A DNA stretch of 64,000 nt, taken from positions 248,001 to 312,000 of IMG/VR virus record IMGVR_UViG_3300025121_000282. One strand, 5' to 3'. Below are positions 8,494 to 18,509 of the stretch, piece after piece. The number at the start of each line of letters is the position of its first letter. Position 1 is the first letter of the stretch. Under the pieces are notes generated by a model, which saw only the letters and a program-made list of their open reading frames with translations, was not told where the DNA came from and did not search any database. The stretch is from a virus. The translations under genes and the position numbers were made by a program.

Positions 8494-11439
8494 TTACACC
8501 CTAGGAAAGCTATCAATGTCTAAGTCAGCAGCCCACTCAAGAATCTTGGCTACCTCGTCATTGGCCTTTTCGGTATACCCTAATTCGGCTCTCAGTTCTC
8601 TTATGGCGTCGTCGGCTATTTTCCTGCGAGCCAACAGTTCTGTAGCTTCGTCGTATTCTGCTCCACTAGGCCCCGCCATCCCCATTTCTTTTTGAGTTGG
8701 AGGAGGGACCATGGCCCCGGGTGGTGAAAATCCTTCTGATTGCTGCAATAAGCCAGGGGCTGTTATGTACTCACCCGACAACTCTTTTTCTATTTCTGAG
8801 TGCGTAATGAATTCGAATTCGTTAATTGACAATAGTTGAGATACTATGTCGGACACAGATGATTTCCTAAGTGACTCTTGTGTTGCCCCGATGTGATCCA
8901 CACCTGCGTTGATCACTGCCCTAATTAAGGGGTCATCCTTTTTTAGGGAGCACAAGCACTTTCCACTTAGTTCCAGAGGCTGCATTTCTGATAACGATTT
9001 GCTGGCATCCAAAACCCCCACTTGATGCACAGACCTACTTTGGTCTGCCACAGAGGGCTTGGGTGGAGTCCTCAAATTCAAGGTTCCGTCATCTATTTCT
9101 GGGATCAACTCTGCAATCGTGTCTGCAGCCATAGACTCGTCTACACGAGTCATTTTGCCCATGGAATTGACTCGCCAACCTCTACCGTAGGGCCAGTTCC
9201 CGTATACTTCGTAGCCAAATTCATCTGAGATTGGTTGTACAAGGTGGTGGCGAAATATGGCTTTACCTTTACTTGAAGTCTCAGATACAGATGCTACTGA
9301 TATGTATTCTATTTTCTTTAGCTGCTCATTGTCAGGCACACCATCGTTTATCTTTAATAGAGCCTCGTCTTGCAACGCATATTTGTAATACCCCCAAGCT
9401 TCGGTAGCTCCGTGAGCAAAAGCGTTTATTGATGCATTCAATTCGGCGTACTCGCCTGTATACATTTCACTGTTGGCGTTGTCTTGGTTATACTCTTCTG
9501 AGTCTGTTTGGACTTTTCCGCTAGCACTCAAAATGGCATTTACACCGGGTAAAGAGAGTATATCTCTCGATGCCATTCTTGCCATTCTTGCCACATCCGT
9601 CACGAGGTTGACAACATCAGCGGCGTTTTCAAATTGATTTAAATTTTTATCAACAACTGACGCAATTCTACTTTCTAAGACTAGTTTAGCTTCAGCTGAT
9701 GCTGCTCTGGTCTTAGCTGCTTCAATTTGCTTTTGGATCTTCTTATCAAGTCTGCTCGCGCCAAGCTTCTTTCCACTTTCTCTAAACTCTTTTAGTTTTT
9801 CGAAATTTGGCATCAATACAACATTAGGTATGCCGCGATTGGCAGAATTGGTGGCTCGGATTTCGTTTCTTTTTGCGACTAGGTTAGCAGTCATGGTTCC
9901 GGAGGTTTTGGCGTCCAGATTCATGTCCCTGTCCATGGTAAAGCTTGATCGCGGGGCTGTAAGGGTTAGACTTGTAGTAGCTCTGCCGCTAAATGTAAGG
10001 CTATGATTCACGGACAGTACATACCAAAATGTGTCAGACGGCTCTATATACACTGGTATTCCCATGCGAATTTCAGGTCTATGTGGAATTTCTACGTTGG
10101 CAGACCGTCTTTTAGAATTCAAAACGTCCAGTCTATCCACGGCGTAAATCCACAAACTGTATGGGTCTGAATAATACTCCATACGGGTTTCAGGACCCAT
10201 TCTGTACCCATACCGTTTTGCCAATCTGTGATCCACCACAATACCCTGTGGTACCAACCACCCCTCGCCCCCCACCGCTATATCACTCCTGATGAAGCTA
10301 CCTGCTACCTTTAGTACGGTGTATACCCTGCTCTCGTCATCTGATTCAGACCAACTTATAATGTCTTTGTCTGTTATTATTTGGGTTGGCAAATTCATAA
10401 CATTCATATTGTACCATGGTGGTTTGAAGGTTATACCGCCGTCAGAGTCCATGTAGAATTCGTACCCTATAAGGTCTTTTATTTGGTTGGCTAACTCCAA
10501 CCTAGACATTTGTTCAGCCTCAAACACTGGCCCTGGCTGGAACTGGAGCTGCTTGGCTAATAGTACTTTAGACACATCCATTCTAACGGCATCAAATTTT
10601 GTAGTGTTCCGATTCCCTCTATCTTTTGGTTTAGTCCTTTTACCATAAAGCACCATTTGTTGCATGGCCTTAAGGTCGGGCATGAAGGTGTCTTCTGAGG
10701 TACCGTCTGCATTTTTCTTGACCCCTAATCCGTACACCCGAATATTAAATATTTGTTTTTTAAATCTTTCCACCCAATATGACATCACGTCGGCCACGTC
10801 TACAAACTTTTCAGATGGGGTAGACTGGGCATAACTTTCCAACTGTCCGGACAAAAGGGCGTTGTCGCCTGCTACGTTTAAAGCTATAAAATAAAATATT
10901 TGGAAAACGCTCCATCCTTCAAATGCATGGCCCGCTGCTCCGGTAGCACCTTGGATAGACCCACCATAGTTACTAGTAACCACACCTCGCTGGGTGGTGA
11001 CCCGTGTCAGTTCCCACCATTTTGTTATGTCTGCGCAGTTTATTGATACAGTGTGCTCACCACCACTCCACCCTGTTTGAATGGTGGTGACAACGCCCCA
11101 AAATATGGGGTAATATTTACATTCTCCGTTTATGTGATAAGCACCTTTAGAGTGTATCTCTATTTCCATCATGGAATTTATTATGAAAACGCCGTCTTTA
11201 CGAAAGTTATCAAAATCGTGTATAGGTATACATAGTGATATAGAAGCAGACCCCGGGGCATTCTCTACAGACAAATCTGTGGTTATGCCTGTTACATAAT
11301 TGTTTATGTCTATTTTACGGTGACAATCCAGACAAGATGTAACCTCAACGAGGCCATTTATGTACACGATGCAGTCTGGGGCCATCCTTATAACGGGTCT
11401 GGCGTTTTCGACCCAACTGCCACTCCATGGGCTAGACAT
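8494..11439 (-). CDS. Baseplate hub protein (gp27/late control D-like)
   Basis: 981 residues. The first ~500 residues resemble the hub fold: an N-terminal barrel with 'YVTGITTDLSVENAPGSAS', followed by 'WGVVTTIQTGWSGGEHTVSI', a pattern common in gpD/gp27-type hubs that interface with the tube. Residues ~530-650 are helical and charged, and the remainder is a phage-specific extension. A CxxCH cluster near residue 38 could bind metal. Length is roughly twice that of small hubs. It sits upstream of the spike gene and downstream of the tape-measure and tail-associated genes, as expected for a baseplate centre. Assignment is by pattern and context. Confidence 0.75.
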   Translation of the reverse strand: MSSPWSGSWVENARPVIRMAPDCIVYINGLVEVTSCLDCHRKIDINNYVTGITTDLSVENAPGSASISLCIPIHDFDNFRKDGVFIINSMMEIEIHSKGAYHINGECKYYPIFWGVVTTIQTGWSGGEHTVSINCADITKWWELTRVTTQRGVVTSNYGGSIQGATGAAGHAFEGWSVFQIFYFIALNVAGDNALLSGQLESYAQSTPSEKFVDVADVMSYWVERFKKQIFNIRVYGLGVKKNADGTSEDTFMPDLKAMQQMVLYGKRTKPKDRGNRNTTKFDAVRMDVSKVLLAKQLQFQPGPVFEAEQMSRLELANQIKDLIGYEFYMDSDGGITFKPPWYNMNVMNLPTQIITDKDIISWSESDDESRVYTVLKVAGSFIRSDIAVGGEGWLVPQGIVVDHRLAKRYGYRMGPETRMEYYSDPYSLWIYAVDRLDVLNSKRRSANVEIPHRPEIRMGIPVYIEPSDTFWYVLSVNHSLTFSGRATTSLTLTAPRSSFTMDRDMNLDAKTSGTMTANLVAKRNEIRATNSANRGIPNVVLMPNFEKLKEFRESGKKLGASRLDKKIQKQIEAAKTRAASAEAKLVLESRIASVVDKNLNQFENAADVVNLVTDVARMARMASRDILSLPGVNAILSASGKVQTDSEEYNQDNANSEMYTGEYAELNASINAFAHGATEAWGYYKYALQDEALLKINDGVPDNEQLKKIEYISVASVSETSSKGKAIFRHHLVQPISDEFGYEVYGNWPYGRGWRVNSMGKMTRVDESMAADTIAELIPEIDDGTLNLRTPPKPSVADQSRSVHQVGVLDASKSLSEMQPLELSGKCLCSLKKDDPLIRAVINAGVDHIGATQESLRKSSVSDIVSQLLSINEFEFITHSEIEKELSGEYITAPGLLQQSEGFSPPGAMVPPPTQKEMGMAGPSGAEYDEATELLARRKIADDAIRELRAELGYTEKANDEVAKILEWAADLDIDSFPRV

Positions 11440-11474
11440 ACTGCAGTATCCTAAACGTCCATGCCGTATTCTCT

Positions 11475-12374
11475 TTAGAGGTTCCCAACAGCAACCACAC
11501 CCCTACCAATGATACCGCCTAATTCATTTACTGTGTTTCCAATACCAGAAGTCTTGAAAGAATTAGGCACCCTAATCGATTGATCCAGCCTCGTGGTTCG
11601 ATGCACTGTAAAACTTGCACTATAGTCGACAACATGTGGCATGTCTGCTGTCTCATTTATCTGGAACTCTGAAAATCTACCACTGTACATAACACCATCA
11701 TAAAACATGTTTACATAACCAATTTTATACGGGATTCTCGAATCTCCAGCAGAATTGTTGGAAGGTACAGAACCATCCACATAAACATTTCCGTTAGACC
11801 GGTATACTGCCACCAAGCTTTGTAAATTTCTCCAGGCAGCTGATCCATTTCTATGTGATCGGGTCAAACCACCATACCCATCTGGGTCGACACACACGAA
11901 ACCACCAGTTTGACCGGATATCTTAATCTCGTCTAGGTTTTCGCCCCAGTGTTCTATTTTGTATTTTCTTGTGCGGGTCATTTGACCCTCAGTTCTAACT
12001 TTTGATAAAGCAAAATCCAGGGTGGATGGGTTTATCAACAACACCAAAGTGGGCAGTGCTTCTATGGCGTCTATAACATCATTCATGTTAGCGGGGACTG
12101 TGTTGTTGTTCCCTGTGTTGACAGCCTCTAGGTTTTCAGCCCTGGGATTTTTTGGCATAGATTTCCTGCCAAATCCACTATTGATGGCAGCTTTATTTAT
12201 ACCAACAGTTGACTCGGATACTGTAGACCTGGGCGGGGGCACCAATTTGAAAGCCATAGCGGCACTTTCAGTTCTGGAAGCGGCCACGGGCCTCATGGCT
12301 GTATTGAGCCATTTTATCCCAGAATTCTCAGGAACCGGGACATTTTCTAAAGTAAATGATGTACTGTCTGCCAT
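11475..12374 (-). CDS. Tail/baseplate-associated protein, paralogue A
   Basis: 299 residues. The C-terminal ~190 residues share a pattern with the next gene upstream: 'YKIEHWGENLDEIKISG' here against 'WIEQSWGESLQIFQIES' there, followed by TGxF and an internal 'LLxxYRxNG' segment. The two are therefore tandem paralogues. The N-terminal ~100 residues are Pro/Asn/Ser-rich and unique. The gene sits between the tape measure and hub, the place of proteins linking tube end to baseplate hub. Exact role unknown. The upstream gene ends 3 bases before this start. Confidence 0.7.
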   Translation of the reverse strand: MADSTSFTLENVPVPENSGIKWLNTAMRPVAASRTESAAMAFKLVPPPRSTVSESTVGINKAAINSGFGRKSMPKNPRAENLEAVNTGNNNTVPANMNDVIDAIEALPTLVLLINPSTLDFALSKVRTEGQMTRTRKYKIEHWGENLDEIKISGQTGGFVCVDPDGYGGLTRSHRNGSAAWRNLQSLVAVYRSNGNVYVDGSVPSNNSAGDSRIPYKIGYVNMFYDGVMYSGRFSEFQINETADMPHVVDYSASFTVHRTTRLDQSIRVPNSFKTSGIGNTVNELGGIIGRGVVAVGNL

Positions 12375-12377
12375 GTC

Positions 12378-12995
12378 CTAAACCTGACTATTCGAGTACA
12401 CGGTTTGTATAACTATTTCCTCAACTTGAAAAGAAATAGAAAATGTAAACATATAAGGCCTAGAAGCATCCTCGGTCCATGTAAACTCATTAAAGAATCC
12501 GTCGTATACACCCTGGTCAAAAGCCACTCTAATTCTGCCTGCCATATAAACAGAGCCATTTTCATCACGAATCAGGCCATTGTTTCTGTATAAGTCCAAC
12601 AACCTTTTAAATTGATAGTTTGACAAAGTTTTGTGTCTAAGTGGGGCAGATTCATTGTTAAATGTGTGGGCAGACACCAACCCGTGCTCTACCGAAATAA
12701 ATGCTCCCGTACCGCTCTCTATTTGAAAGATTTGTAGAGATTCGCCCCAGGACTGCTCGATCCATGCGCCTTTGGTGTTGAATGAGTCTACAACTTTAGA
12801 CATCTGAGTACTAAACCCAGACGGGTTCACCCTCATATAAAGCGGGGGACTTACCACTGTAGTTAAATCTGGACCTATCACCCAAAATACAAAGGGAATC
12901 CAGTCCCCGTTGACAGGTTGATCAAGTCCACCCTCATACTGAGTGGAGAGAGACTGTCGGGGGGCTCCCCTTATACCATGTCTACCGATGGGCAT
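12378..12995 (-). CDS. Tail/baseplate-associated protein, paralogue B
   Basis: 205 residues. Its core resembles the C-terminal domain of the downstream gene (WGES.L / TGAF / 'RLLDLYRNNG' motifs). Proteins of this type between the tape measure and hub usually form the distal tail or tube-initiator layer. No catalytic motif is visible. It begins 2 bases after the tape-measure stop, so the two are probably co-translated. Confidence 0.7.
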   Translation of the reverse strand: MPIGRHGIRGAPRQSLSTQYEGGLDQPVNGDWIPFVFWVIGPDLTTVVSPPLYMRVNPSGFSTQMSKVVDSFNTKGAWIEQSWGESLQIFQIESGTGAFISVEHGLVSAHTFNNESAPLRHKTLSNYQFKRLLDLYRNNGLIRDENGSVYMAGRIRVAFDQGVYDGFFNEFTWTEDASRPYMFTFSISFQVEEIVIQTVYSNSQV

Positions 12996-12997
12996 TT

Positions 12998-15900
12998 TTA
13001 AGCTGTAGCCCTTCTTCGGTCGTGGTCATACAAAATACCCAACACTGTTTGTTTTACAGCGTTGATGTCACCACCATGTATGTTTATAGTAATGTTAGCA
13101 CCCGAACCACCCCCGTTATTAGCCAGGGCCCCAGTTTTCATTTGTTCAGCTTGAGCAGGCTTATATATCTCTCCCGGCATTATCTGGGCCAAACCACCAC
13201 GAGTAATTTTTGCATCATGCATTGTAAGTAACTTAAGTCTGTTAGCCTGACCCGGGTCTGCATTCATAGCCAATTTGGTTGCACTGCTAATCTCTCCGGA
13301 CCCACCCACATACTCTGAGACTTCAGCCAATTGGTCAGGGGTAAGCGACGAGTCAGCTAGGCTGTTTAGTATATTACCCTTATTTACTTTGTTGGATATG
13401 TCATCTCCAAGTCCTTTAACCGTATCTTTGCCCAATTCGCCCAATGTGTTTAAAGACCCCCCACTTTCCACCCTTTTTAGTATGTCTTCTGTACCTTTCA
13501 TCTTTTCATCCATTTCTGCGTATAACTTATTTCCTTCAGATATAGTTTCTACAACATTTTTAAGTGGGTCCTCAGTTAACACGCCAGGGAGAGGAATCAC
13601 AGGTTCGTTTTGTGTAAGTACTGGTTCTGAACCTTTGTCAAATCTGTGACCATACTTCTTGTTAAGTTCTGTAACTCGGGTCTCTTCCTCCTTTTTTGCG
13701 TTTGCATCTTCTTGGGCTAGCTTCTCTTGGGCTTTCTGTCTTTCTTTTGGGGGTAATTTGGTTATTGTTGCCTCTTTCTCCTTACGTGCTTTGTCTTTTT
13801 CAGCTTTGTCTTTTTCAGCTTTCTTATTTTCAATTTCAAATTCTTGTTTGGCTTTAGCGTCCATTAGTGTATTAACATAAGTTTGCATAACTTCTATAGA
13901 GGCATCTTCGGCCACACTGTTGCCAGTAATGGCATTCAATGTCTCACTTTTATCTCTAACTTCCTTTAACCTCTTTTTTTGGTATGCAATTGCACCGTCT
14001 TGTTTTTCAGCACCTTCTTTATCGCCCACTTCGAGCATTTTTTCTTTTTTTCTTTGCTCATTTTTTAAGTCTGCCTTTACTGCTTTTTCTTCTTTTCTGT
14101 ATTGTGAAGTCAACTTATCTTTGTTGGTACCGCCGAACATTCGACTGTTGGCAAAGTAATCAACAATGTCATAAATACCGCCAGATATTTGATTTAAAAT
14201 TGCAGGTATAACTTGGCTCAAAGCATCGGCCATGGTTGTGGTATTTTCGGCCGTCTCTTTGGCAGGACCAGCCATGGTGCCCATAAGTGCTTTCTTCTGT
14301 TCGTCAGACATGGTGGCTATGGCCTTTTCTAAACTCCCACCACCTATGTCCTTTACATAAGATCCAAGTGCACTTAGTTGTCTAAATTGCTCGTCGTTCA
14401 TGACACCAGCACCCTCAGCAGCTAATTTGCTCCTGGAGGTCATTTTATCCATGTCACCTATGTCGTATATGCCCGTCATACGACCGATTTCTGCCATTTT
14501 TGTCTCAAGCTTTCCTTGAAGGTCTGTGGCTGGCAGAGCCATGGCAGCATTCATAATGCCACCCTTCCCAAACTGAGTGGCTTGAGACAGTGCTGCAGTT
14601 GCTTGTCTATACTTTCCTTGTTCCTCTACGGTGGCAGTTTTCTTTTGCATTTTTGGGATCAGTGCGTCCCTAATACCCTTCAACGTTTTAATTCTCTCAG
14701 ACCTATTTTCTTTGGTAGTAGTGTCCCCATCACCTATAGCTCTGTCTACACTTCTGTTTACAGAACCCTCCACGGCTTTAGTACCACGTCTGCCACCTAT
14801 AGCCAAAGCACGTATTGAACCTTGCATACTTTCGTTATGGTAAAAACTGGCTATCCCAGCCATAGCCCGCTCTGCTTCATCGGGGCCTAGGGCCATAGAC
14901 AGTTCTTTTAATAAAGAGGATGTTTCTTCTACCTTAATCCCATAAAGTCCCATACCCTTAGTGGTATTTTTAACTATATCAAAAAACCTTTTGGTCTGCA
15001 TTCCAGATGACAGTGCGTCCTGAGACAGTGCAGCCATCGACATTTTTACGTCGTCTAAGCTCATCCCAAGGTTTGTAACCCAGGTACCCAGGGCATCACC
15101 GATTTCGCTTAGTGGTACTCCCAAGTTCAGATGTAACATGACGGCGTTTTTCATCAAGTCATTTTCAAATGAGGTGAATGTTTCACCAGCTATGTTTTGT
15201 AGATCTTTGACAGATACGTTCGCCCCCTGTATAGCATTTAAAAATTCCATATGTTGTTTTGGGTCTACACGCCACATCCTATTAAAGTCAAACTTCACAA
15301 TGGCGTCATTGTACTTTTCTAGTCCGTCAAAAATGTCTTTAGAATTTGAGGACATCCCACCAGCAGTTGCACCAGAGGTATCCTTTAGGAATTGGAGTCC
15401 ACCGCCAGCTTCAACAGCCGATTTGGAGAACTCTTTAAATTGAGTGTCTGCAGCAGACAACAAACCTATGAGAGCACCTATGACACCTGCGGCTCCACCC
15501 ATATACATACCAAATTTGGCTGCTTTCAGTCCAGAGCCACCCGCCTTTTTTTCTTTATGTTCTAGGTGCGCTAATCCAGCTTTCCCCAGTCCACCGCCTG
15601 TAGTAGCAATGGCACCAAATAAGTCTTTGGACGCAAATTTCCCTATGCCACCCTTGATGGCGCCAAATACGTCTTTTGCTAGTTTGCCTTTAAATTCTGC
15701 ATCAATTTTTAACTTAATCTCTATCTCTGCTTGTTTTAATAATTTCTCTCTGGCGTCCTCAATACCACTGGTTATTTGGGCAATGTCATCTTTTATATCG
15801 CCCATCTCCACAGCAATTTTGTCTTGTTTGGGGGCATTTCCCGCAGCTTTATCATACTGTTTCTTTTTCTTTGAGAGTTTTGAGTATAACTGATCAAGTT

Positions 15901-16174
15901 TTTCCAACCCAGAGGTGTCTACACTGATTTTAAGTTCATTGGATAGTTGTGATAAGTCTTTTGATACCTTTTTATTTAAGGTTTTGAGTGCTTTGGTTGC
16001 TTTGCTCAGAGCCTTGTCAGAATTTATGCCAAATTCCAGGTCTATCCTTAAAGATTTTTCTATACGCGATTGGAACTTTTTTATGTCGTCTTCTGCGTCA
16101 CTTATAACTGATTGCAACTTATTGGTTTTTGTGTCGATATCAAGTAGAAATTTGATTGTCTCTGTGCTGGCCAT
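12998..16174 (-). CDS. Tail tape-measure protein
   Basis: 1058 residues, starting MASTETIKFLLDIDTKTNKL. Coiled-coil helices fill residues 1-150 and ~690-850 (dense Lys/Glu, e.g. 'KNKKAEKDKAEKDKARKEKE'). Two Gly/Ala-rich hydrophobic segments lie between about 170 and 245, and a phage-tape-measure-like middle follows ('IQGANVSVKDLQNIAGETF'). The C-terminus ends in an 'ITINIHGGDINAVKQ' motif typical of tape measures. In the family it sets tail length and leaves through the tube with the DNA. The position directly after the overlapping chaperone pair supports the call. Confidence 0.92.
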   Translation of the reverse strand: MASTETIKFLLDIDTKTNKLQSVISDAEDDIKKFQSRIEKSLRIDLEFGINSDKALSKATKALKTLNKKVSKDLSQLSNELKISVDTSGLEKLDQLYSKLSKKKKQYDKAAGNAPKQDKIAVEMGDIKDDIAQITSGIEDAREKLLKQAEIEIKLKIDAEFKGKLAKDVFGAIKGGIGKFASKDLFGAIATTGGGLGKAGLAHLEHKEKKAGGSGLKAAKFGMYMGGAAGVIGALIGLLSAADTQFKEFSKSAVEAGGGLQFLKDTSGATAGGMSSNSKDIFDGLEKYNDAIVKFDFNRMWRVDPKQHMEFLNAIQGANVSVKDLQNIAGETFTSFENDLMKNAVMLHLNLGVPLSEIGDALGTWVTNLGMSLDDVKMSMAALSQDALSSGMQTKRFFDIVKNTTKGMGLYGIKVEETSSLLKELSMALGPDEAERAMAGIASFYHNESMQGSIRALAIGGRRGTKAVEGSVNRSVDRAIGDGDTTTKENRSERIKTLKGIRDALIPKMQKKTATVEEQGKYRQATAALSQATQFGKGGIMNAAMALPATDLQGKLETKMAEIGRMTGIYDIGDMDKMTSRSKLAAEGAGVMNDEQFRQLSALGSYVKDIGGGSLEKAIATMSDEQKKALMGTMAGPAKETAENTTTMADALSQVIPAILNQISGGIYDIVDYFANSRMFGGTNKDKLTSQYRKEEKAVKADLKNEQRKKEKMLEVGDKEGAEKQDGAIAYQKKRLKEVRDKSETLNAITGNSVAEDASIEVMQTYVNTLMDAKAKQEFEIENKKAEKDKAEKDKARKEKEATITKLPPKERQKAQEKLAQEDANAKKEEETRVTELNKKYGHRFDKGSEPVLTQNEPVIPLPGVLTEDPLKNVVETISEGNKLYAEMDEKMKGTEDILKRVESGGSLNTLGELGKDTVKGLGDDISNKVNKGNILNSLADSSLTPDQLAEVSEYVGGSGEISSATKLAMNADPGQANRLKLLTMHDAKITRGGLAQIMPGEIYKPAQAEQMKTGALANNGGGSGANITINIHGGDINAVKQTVLGILYDHDRRRATA

Positions 16175-16180
16175 GCAAAC

Positions 16181-17218
16181 TCACTTCCGCTGGCGTTGAC
16201 GCCAAGCTTCCATGATGACCGAAGGGGAAACGAGACTTTCCCTCTCAAATTTGGCTTTCTCGTCTGATAACCTACGATACTCATTCATTTGAGACAAAGT
16301 AAGTCCGAACGACTCTTCGTCCAATTTTACGGCTCCATCTGGAATACTCGGCCTACTAACCCTAGCCTGTTGAATAGTGCGGTCTTTCACAAATTCTTCA
16401 AAGTCTCTATTGTCGTCTTCAATCTTTTTTTCGTGCATTTCGATGGATAAGTCGTGTTCATCCTTTTCACCCTTTATCTGCTGCTGAAGCTGAGTACTAA
16501 GTTCATCTGTTGTTCTGGCTATTTTTAATTCATACCCGTCTTCTGTTGTTTCTATACCTTCCACGAGTCTCTGTCTTTTCTTATCTCTGTCTTTTTCTAT
16601 ACTTCTCTCGTGTTTTTCTAATTTTTCGACAAACTTGGGGCTATTAGTGGCAGCTACTAGTTTAGCTGCCTCGTTGTGCAGGTGTCGCTGGAATTCTTTA
16701 TCCTCGCGAGACATAATGCTTATCCATATGTATTGATAGTCGTTTAAGCCTATAAGGTCTGTGCCTGCCATCCCGGTTATTTTCGGGTCGTTGGGTAGGT
16801 GTCCCATCAACCCGGTCCAGTGCATGCTTGACGTCCCCGTGTACGAGTACGCTTCTACGTCTGTACCCAGGTCATTTGCTTTCTTGTTTAGTTCTATTAG
16901 CTGGCGTAATGCTATATTTATTGCGTGAGGAGGCCAATAACTTAAAGACTTGATTACTTTATGTAATTTGGGTCTTATTGGAAGTATGTTTATATCGTCG
17001 ATTACAAATATAGAATATGCTAAAAAAGCAAGTTCTTGATTTTTTAGAGATTGTATTACACCTCGCTCAAAAGAATTGATAGTTTTCCATACTACTCTAG
17101 AATCACCAAATTTACTTGGTGCTGTCAGGAACCCCTGCTGAATCAGGGTTGCTACTTGACTGAGTCTCTCCGCTCTCTGAAGCAGTCTCTGTTGGTGCAG
17201 TTGGTTCACTAGTGGCAC
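16181..17218 (-). CDS. Tail assembly chaperone, downstream (T-like) frame
   Basis: 345-codon frame that overlaps the upstream chaperone gene by 107 bases in a different frame. An independent start would be GTG at 17218 with a weak ribosome site. More probably the frame is read by ribosomal frameshift from the upstream gene, as in the G/GT genes that precede tape measures in many tailed phages. The first ~30 codons therefore may not be translated alone. The body has a helical domain (about 35-190) and a long charged coiled coil (about 195-300). The gene ends 6 bases before the tape-measure start. The shift needed is +1 (or -2) relative to the upstream frame. Confidence 0.75.
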   Translation of the reverse strand: MPLVNQLHQQRLLQRAERLSQVATLIQQGFLTAPSKFGDSRVVWKTINSFERGVIQSLKNQELAFLAYSIFVIDDINILPIRPKLHKVIKSLSYWPPHAINIALRQLIELNKKANDLGTDVEAYSYTGTSSMHWTGLMGHLPNDPKITGMAGTDLIGLNDYQYIWISIMSREDKEFQRHLHNEAAKLVAATNSPKFVEKLEKHERSIEKDRDKKRQRLVEGIETTEDGYELKIARTTDELSTQLQQQIKGEKDEHDLSIEMHEKKIEDDNRDFEEFVKDRTIQQARVSRPSIPDGAVKLDEESFGLTLSQMNEYRRLSDEKAKFERESLVSPSVIMEAWRQRQRK

Positions 17219-17714
17219 CCTGTCCCGGTACTCGTTCTTGAATAGCCCTTAAAGCTTCCAATTTAGACTCTAGTACAGAGATTTGTTCTGGGATGCCTAA
17301 GTTCTCATACTCCACACCAGCTATAGCCTCAAGTTCTACTTTTGCTTGTAAAACTTGGTATTGTTTGATCAAAGCGTTGATAAGAGACTCGTCCCACCCC
17401 TCATCGTCATGGCCAATGATGTTGTCTCTTAAATAGATGTTTACGGGGACTTTAGTGTCTGCGTCTATTTCTATATTTTTTAATTCTCTAAAGCTTATAC
17501 CATTAAGTTCTATAATGGCATTAGACAGCATTCCTATTTTATATCTACGAGTGTAGAGCAGACCGTCCATTTCTCCGGCCCACTCCATTATTTCTGCGTC
17601 TCTATTTCGTGTATAAACGCGGAAAACACCCGTGATAGCACCGTCCATGGCACTAAATTTGAGTGTTTTTCTACCTAAGGCTTTGAATTTGTCTAGAGAT
17701 TCTTTTATGCTCAT
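17112..17714 (-). CDS. Tail assembly chaperone, upstream (G-like) frame
   Basis: 200 residues, starting MSIKESLDKFKALGRKTLKF. It lies between the tube and tape-measure genes, the standard site of the tail chaperone. The N-terminal ~90 residues look beta-rich and the middle helical. The tail is a disordered Thr/Ser/Glu/Gln-rich linker that ends where the second frame takes over. No good Shine-Dalgarno precedes the ATG. In the family, the short product and the frameshifted long product together coat the tape measure during tail assembly. Confidence 0.78.
   Translation of the reverse strand: MSIKESLDKFKALGRKTLKFSAMDGAITGVFRVYTRNRDAEIMEWAGEMDGLLYTRRYKIGMLSNAIIELNGISFRELKNIEIDADTKVPVNIYLRDNIIGHDDEGWDESLINALIKQYQVLQAKVELEAIAGVEYENLGIPEQISVLESKLEALRAIQERVPGQGATSEPTAPTETASESGETQSSSNPDSAGVPDSTK
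17132..17135 (-). promoter_or_regulatory. Candidate +1 ribosomal frameshift site (GGGG)
   Basis: On the minus strand codon 194 of the upstream chaperone reads GGG followed by GTT (GCA GGG GTT). A Gly-tRNA that slips one base forward still pairs with GGG and then reads TTC in the downstream frame. The product would be about 510 residues. An alternative site is the AAG TAA stop context about 20 bases later. The need for a +1 or -2 shift follows from the two frames; the exact site is inferred. Confidence 0.45.
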
Positions 17715-17735
17715 TTAATATTTTACAACACTAAA

Positions 17736-18461
17736 TTACCGGTCGGGGCGAGGGGCAGACGCCGGGTGAGCGGCGCCATACAAAGCACTTCCGCCGCCTA
17801 CATCTCTAAACGGGTTGTTACCGGTATTCATGGCATAGAATGTGTCTACACCTTGGAACCCATGATGGCTCACTATGTCAGTGACCTTTGCAGAAACCTG
17901 TTCGTCTATGGCATTGCCGTCAGCAGCTATGCCAGTTTGGCCATAACTTTCAACCCAACAGCCCTCATACCAAGTGACCACAGCACTTGTAACACCATTA
18001 ACTCTGGCGTCAAAATCGGCGTCTGCGGCTCGGGTTGTCATGCCATCGCCGCCGCCATTGTCCATCACATTTCTGTGTGCTAGTTCGGAGAACACCATTT
18101 CCTGCTTGAGATCGAATGGCCATCTATGGTACCTGATGGACCTTACAGCACCGGCAACACCACCTCTGTAGCCCAATTGCTGGTGCAAGTTAAGCACATA
18201 CAGCAAGCGACGAGTTATCGAGATGGTTGCCTCAGCGGTATTGCCGGGTACGATTTCCTGCACTCGGTCGCCATAACCGATACCTCTGACAGCAACCATC
18301 TCTCGGCTCTCGGCTTCCTGAGTAAACTCAGAAGAGACGCCTATCTGACTGGCTGTAGCCTCACCGTATGACACCGTGTATATTTTTACTTTTTGAGAAA
18401 CAGCAACATTTGTGTTGGGTGTTGCCCCTTCTCGGTAGATATAGCCTGCATTTAGTGCCAT
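17736..18461 (-). CDS. Tail tube protein
   Basis: 241 residues, preceded by a GGAGTG ribosome site 8 bases before the ATG. Mixed beta composition; the motif 'SVGPGN/VPGNTAEATISITRR' style segment (about 70-85) and the WYEGCWVESYG segment are of the kind found in myovirus tube proteins, which have a beta-barrel core with an N-terminal arm. It lies between sheath and chaperones, the normal place of the tube gene. The tube is the inner conduit of the contractile tail. Call based mainly on position, size and composition. Confidence 0.75.
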   Translation of the reverse strand: MALNAGYIYREGATPNTNVAVSQKVKIYTVSYGEATASQIGVSSEFTQEAESREMVAVRGIGYGDRVQEIVPGNTAEATISITRRLLYVLNLHQQLGYRGGVAGAVRSIRYHRWPFDLKQEMVFSELAHRNVMDNGGGDGMTTRAADADFDARVNGVTSAVVTWYEGCWVESYGQTGIAADGNAIDEQVSAKVTDIVSHHGFQGVDTFYAMNTGNNPFRDVGGGSALYGAAHPASAPRPDR

Positions 18462-18509
18462 GACTTACACTCCATCACTGATTTTCAGGCTACACCCAGC
18501 ACAAAACAA

